From NCBI GenBank assembly GCA_028287885.1, contig JAQBOT010000301.1:1-7286 (forward strand): 7,286 nt of DNA, written 5' to 3'. Of this stretch, positions 4,965 through 7,286 are shown piece after piece. The position numbers and the translations under genes are program-made. The DNA comes from Pedobacter sp. (GTDB lineage: Bacteria; Bacteroidota; Bacteroidia; Sphingobacteriales; Sphingobacteriaceae). The notes beneath the pieces were generated by a model that ran no database searches, had not been told where the DNA came from, and saw nothing but the letters and a program-made list of their open reading frames with translations. Position 1 is the stretch's first letter. Each line of letters starts with the position of its first letter.

Positions 4965-5558
4965 ATGGCAACTACAACTAAAACATCGGAAACCAAGTCG
5001 ACAGGCGCAGAGACGCAAAAAAGCGGATCATCGAAAAAGGCATCTGGTATGACTGGAAAAATGAAAAACTCTGAATTCCATAAGTTCTTTGTAGATGAAT
5101 TAAAAGATATCTACTGGGCTGAAAAACATTTGGTGAAAGCACTTCCAAAACTAAAAAAAGCCGCGACCAGTCCGGAACTTGCACAGGCGTTTGAGAAACA
5201 TGCCCTAGAAACTCAAGGACACATTGAGGTCTTAGAGCAGGTTTTTGCATTGCTTGAAGAAAAACCTCAAGCTAAAAAATGCGAAGCTATGGAAGGACTA
5301 TTAGCTGAATCTGAAAGTATCATTTCGGACACAGAAAAAGGAACCATGGTACGGGATGCAGGTTTGGTGCTTGCTGCTCAGAAAGTGGAGCATTATGAAA
5401 TTGGAACTTACGGTGCACTAAGAACTTTTGCAGAATGTATGGGCCACACAGAAGTGGTAAACTTGTTGCAACAAACTCTTGACAACGAAAAGCAAACAGA
5501 TGCATTACTTACTGAAGTTGCAGTCGGCTTTATAAATGACGCTGCAGTTCAGGAATAA
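4965..5558 (+). CDS. DUF892 / YciF-type ferritin-like protein
   Basis: A cytosolic 197-residue protein of the YciE/YciF (DUF892) family, which folds as a ferritin-like helical bundle and is linked to stress in enterobacteria. A low-complexity Lys/Ser/Thr-rich N-terminus (1-34) precedes the domain, which begins at EFHKFFVDELKDIYWAEKHL. Likely bundle motifs are E45-x7-E53 in helix 1, E82/H86 in LETQGH, E142/H143/E145 in KVEHYEIGTYG, and E175 in LDNEKQTD; this Glu/His pattern matches the family's dinuclear metal site. Related proteins are annotated as ferroxidases, but activity here is inference. The length fits the family (about 165-190) plus the extra basic tail, which could contact DNA or RNA. 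No strong Shine-Dalgarno sequence precedes the ATG. It diverges from the iron-permease/DUF4142 pair and ends in its own terminator, so it appears monocistronic. Confidence 0.92.
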   Translation: MATTTKTSETKSTGAETQKSGSSKKASGMTGKMKNSEFHKFFVDELKDIYWAEKHLVKALPKLKKAATSPELAQAFEKHALETQGHIEVLEQVFALLEEKPQAKKCEAMEGLLAESESIISDTEKGTMVRDAGLVLAAQKVEHYEIGTYGALRTFAECMGHTEVVNLLQQTLDNEKQTDALLTEVAVGFINDAAVQE

Positions 5559-5580
5559 AATTATTAACTAAATCCCTAGG

Positions 5581-5608
5581 CCCGGAAGCATACCTTTCGG
5601 GTTTTTTT
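5581..5608 (+). terminator. Intrinsic terminator of the DUF892 gene
   Basis: CCCGGAAG (5581-5588) pairs with CTTTCGGG (5594-5601) over eight base pairs, one of them G-U, around the loop CATAC. Seven T (5602-5608) follow. It lies 22 bases after the DUF892 stop and separates that gene from cbpA. Confidence 0.9.
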
Positions 5609-5625
5609 ATGTCATGCTCCCAAAC

Positions 5626-5664
5626 CTTAGATCTACAAAATCGTTATTTAAGCGTAGATTTGAG
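5626..5664. repeat. Inverted repeat overlapping the candidate cbpA promoter
   Basis: CTTAGATCTAC (5626-5636) and GTAGATTTGAG (5654-5664) are complementary at nine of eleven positions, and at all eleven in RNA if G-U pairs are allowed, with a 17-base spacer. The right arm contains the candidate -7 element. It could be an operator, or a hairpin if transcription starts upstream. Confidence 0.4.
5655..5662 (+). promoter_or_regulatory. Candidate -7 element of the cbpA-cbpM promoter
   Basis: TAGATTTG matches TAnnTTTG exactly. It sits 16 bases before the cbpA ATG, which would give a leader of only about ten bases. No TTG is found at the normal -33 distance. The element lies within the right arm of an imperfect inverted repeat (5626-5636 / 5654-5664). 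Confidence 0.45.
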
Positions 5665-5678
5665 AGAAGCAACAAAAT

Positions 5679-6593
5679 ATGGCATTCATAGACTACTATA
5701 AGGTTCTTGGGCTGGATAAAACGGCAAGTCAGGACGAGATTAAAAAGGCGTACAGAAAGTTCGCCAGGAAATATCATCCAGATTTGAATCCCAACGACAA
5801 AGAAGCCAACCGGCAGTTTCAGGAAATCAATGAAGCACATGAGGCTTTAAGTGATCCGGAAAAACGCAAGAAATATGATGAATACGGCGAAAACTGGAAG
5901 CAAGCCGATCAGTTTGAGGCCGCAAATAAAGCACAGGGACGCGGCTCTTCCGCAGGCAATCCGTTCGGAAATGGAGGAGGCGGCTTCTCGGGTGCCGACT
6001 TTGGTGGTGGCGGTGACTTCTCTGACTTCTTTGAATCTATGTTCGGCGGAGCTGGCGGGCGCTCCTCAGGCCGCAGGTCACCAAAATATAAAGGCCAGGA
6101 TTTTCAGGCTGAATTGCAGATCAGTCTCCAGGAAGCCTATACGACACACAAAAGAACAATTACCGTAAATGGCAAAAACCTGCGGATTACCATCCCTGCC
6201 GGTATTGCAAATGGACAAGTGATCAAACTTAAAGGTCAAGGAAGCCCGGGAGCAAATGGCGGACCAAATGGCGATTTGTTTATCACGTTTAATATTGCTG
6301 AAGATCCGGTATATAAGCGCCTGAATGACGACCTCTATCTAACGAAAGACATTGACCTTTACGCCGCCGTGCTGGGGGGTGAAACAACCATAGACACGCT
6401 TAGCGGAAAAGTAAAGCTGAAGGTTGCACCGGGCACACAGAATGGCACAAAGATACGCCTAAAGGGAAAAGGCTTTCCAGTTTACAAGAAGGAAGGGGAA
6501 TTTGGAAATCTTTTCGTTACCTATAACATCAAAATCCCAACAGACTTGACAGCTAAACAAAGAGAATTATTCGAAGAATTGGCAAAGTCGTAG
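5679..6593 (+). CDS. cbpA: CbpA-type class II J-domain co-chaperone (curved DNA-binding protein)
   Basis: A DnaJ paralogue of 304 residues, very close to E. coli CbpA (306). The J-domain spans about 1-70 with the essential HPD at 33-35 that stimulates DnaK ATPase. A Gly/Phe-rich linker (about 88-128, with repeated GGGGF and FGG runs) follows. Then come two beta-rich substrate-binding domains, at about 140-213 (with [19 protein letters not shown]) and about 214-290 (with [21 protein letters not shown]). The CxxCxGxG zinc-finger repeats of true DnaJ are absent, which makes it class II. E. coli CbpA also binds curved DNA and the nucleoid in stationary phase; whether this one does is inferred. 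Sixteen bases separate it from cbpM, which encodes its dedicated modulator, and this supports the CbpA assignment over a generic DnaJ. GAGAGAAG upstream of the ATG is a weak ribosome-binding candidate. Confidence 0.94.
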   Translation: MAFIDYYKVLGLDKTASQDEIKKAYRKFARKYHPDLNPNDKEANRQFQEINEAHEALSDPEKRKKYDEYGENWKQADQFEAANKAQGRGSSAGNPFGNGGGGFSGADFGGGGDFSDFFESMFGGAGGRSSGRRSPKYKGQDFQAELQISLQEAYTTHKRTITVNGKNLRITIPAGIANGQVIKLKGQGSPGANGGPNGDLFITFNIAEDPVYKRLNDDLYLTKDIDLYAAVLGGETTIDTLSGKVKLKVAPGTQNGTKIRLKGKGFPVYKKEGEFGNLFVTYNIKIPTDLTAKQRELFEELAKS

Positions 6594-6609
6594 TTTAACA
6601 TTCGATATC

Positions 6610-6894
6610 ATGGCAAATTTAATAACCATAAAAGAATACAGCGTTAATTACAACATTGAACCGGAATTCCTTATTTCATTGGAAGAGTCTGGAATTGTGT
6701 ATTTCACACTTGAAGGACAGGAGAAATATATCCAGGAAGAGCAGCTCTCAGAGCTGGAGCGCTATATCCATTTTCATTACGACCTGAACATTAACATTGA
6801 AGGTATTGATGCGATCAGGCATTTGCTGCATAAAGTGAATCAAATGGATTCAGAGATCCGGCATTTGCGATCTCGCTTAAATCTTCATGAATAG
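6610..6894 (+). CDS. cbpM: Chaperone modulator CbpM
   Basis: A 94-residue protein, in the size range of CbpM (about 100). CbpM binds the J-domain of CbpA and blocks both its action on DnaK and its DNA binding. The N-terminal half has a MerR-like helix-turn-helix look: ITIKEYSVNYNIEPEFLISLEESGIV (6-30), then an aromatic/charged strand (YFTLEGQEKYIQEEQL). The C-terminal half is helical with the family-typical NIEGIDAIRHLLHKV, then a likely coiled coil (SEIRHLRSRL). The order cbpA-cbpM, with a 16-base gap and no terminator, argues for one transcript. No Shine-Dalgarno sequence is evident. Its stop lies inside the 3' end of the convergent dehydrogenase gene. Identification rests on both sequence pattern and position. 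Confidence 0.86.
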   Translation: MANLITIKEYSVNYNIEPEFLISLEESGIVYFTLEGQEKYIQEEQLSELERYIHFHYDLNINIEGIDAIRHLLHKVNQMDSEIRHLRSRLNLHE

Positions 6895-7286
6895 ATTTCG
6901 GGATTGATAATATTTGGCAGTTTATCGTTGCGAAGACCGGCAACAATGTTTTTAGCGGCAAGCTCTGCCATTGCGTTTCTTGTTTCTACTGTTGCAGAAC
7001 CGATGTGAGGTAAGACCGACACATTGGGCATATTAAGTAGTTCATTTCCTGGGTCCATAGGTTCAGGATCTGTTACATCTAATCCAGCGCCCCAGATCAT
7101 TCCTTTTTTCAAAGCAATCAGCAAATCCTTTTCATTGTGAATTTTACCTCGTGCGGTATTAACAAAAATTGAATTAGTTTTCATTTGTTTAAAGGCATCT
7201 AAATTAAACATTCCTTCAGTTTCTGGCGTGAGCGCAGTGTGCACAGACAGAACATCACTTTGGGCAAGTAGCTCAGAGAAGCTGAC
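6885..7286 (-). CDS. D-isomer-specific 2-hydroxyacid dehydrogenase, C-terminal part (glyoxylate/hydroxypyruvate reductase-like, partial)
   Basis: The frame is open to the right edge and ends with TGA at 6885-6887, giving 133 residues, roughly the last 40 percent of a family member of about 320. It covers the end of the NAD(P)-binding domain and the return to the catalytic domain. The catalytic trio is present: Arg in NTARG (fragment residue 46), Glu in DVTDPEP (75) and His in LPHIGSAT (94), with the usual spacing. The segment VSVHTALTPETEGMFN matches the 'HCPLTpeT.glin' block. These enzymes reduce 2-keto acids to D-2-hydroxy acids with NAD(P)H in the cytosol. The TVETRNAMAELAAKNIVAGL end resembles glyoxylate/hydroxypyruvate or gluconate 2-dehydrogenase types, but the cofactor-deciding Rossmann loop is outside the window, so substrate and cofactor are undecided. 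Its 3' end overlaps that of cbpM by 10 bp in convergent orientation, with no terminator between. Confidence 0.93.
   Translation of the reverse strand, partial: VSFSELLAQSDVLSVHTALTPETEGMFNLDAFKQMKTNSIFVNTARGKIHNEKDLLIALKKGMIWGAGLDVTDPEPMDPGNELLNMPNVSVLPHIGSATVETRNAMAELAAKNIVAGLRNDKLPNIINPEIYS

Noticed and set aside
5851..6168. 105-codon frame within cbpA
   Set aside because: It is an out-of-frame reading of the Gly/Phe linker and the start of the first substrate-binding domain of CbpA; there is no independent support.

Overview
The window looks like chromosomal DNA from a member of the Bacteroidota, most likely the Sphingobacteriaceae (Pedobacter-like). The evidence is the set of protein families (LytTR regulator end, Bacteroidota-type DUF4142 lipoprotein, PepSY-TM protein, cbpA-cbpM), the general lack of strong Shine-Dalgarno sequences, and several matches to the Bacteroidota -7 promoter element TAnnTTTG. 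Taxonomy is inferred from sequence features only. I see no rRNA, tRNA, CRISPR array, transposase or phage gene.

Layout. At the left edge lies the C-terminal end of a LytTR DNA-binding response regulator (+). It faces a transaldolase gene (tal, -) across a bidirectional hairpin terminator. Upstream of tal on the same strand is a four-helix PepSY-associated membrane protein. Its promoter is well formed and is flanked by two nearly identical palindromes that resemble metalloregulator operators. About 660 bp without a convincing gene follow (roughly 2870-3531). This stretch is not featureless: it holds a short promoter-terminator unit, GATC-rich inverted repeats, a hairpin, four 11-bp GCTAA direct repeats and a second hairpin.

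Next comes a minus-strand pair, a low-affinity iron permease family protein followed by a DUF4142 lipoprotein. Their reading frames overlap by about 70 bp, and the pair ends in two tandem look-alike hairpins. Divergent from them is a DUF892/YciF-type ferritin-like protein (+) with its own terminator. Then comes the operon cbpA-cbpM (+), encoding a class II J-domain co-chaperone and its modulator. The window ends in the C-terminal part of a D-isomer-specific 2-hydroxyacid dehydrogenase (-), whose 3' end overlaps that of cbpM by 10 bp.

How they may fit together. The central block reads as a stress and metal-handling neighbourhood. It has an iron-permease-family membrane protein, two ferritin-like helical-bundle proteins in different compartments (DUF4142 in the envelope, DUF892 in the cytosol), a PepSY membrane protein of the kind often tied to iron uptake or reduction, and a nucleoid/stress co-chaperone pair. 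Transaldolase and the dehydrogenase are ordinary metabolic flanks. I found no clear new multi-gene defence or mobile system. The most interesting signals are regulatory: the paired palindromes around the PepSY promoter, the helically phased GCTAA repeats, the orphan promoter-terminator unit and the long permease/DUF4142 overlap.
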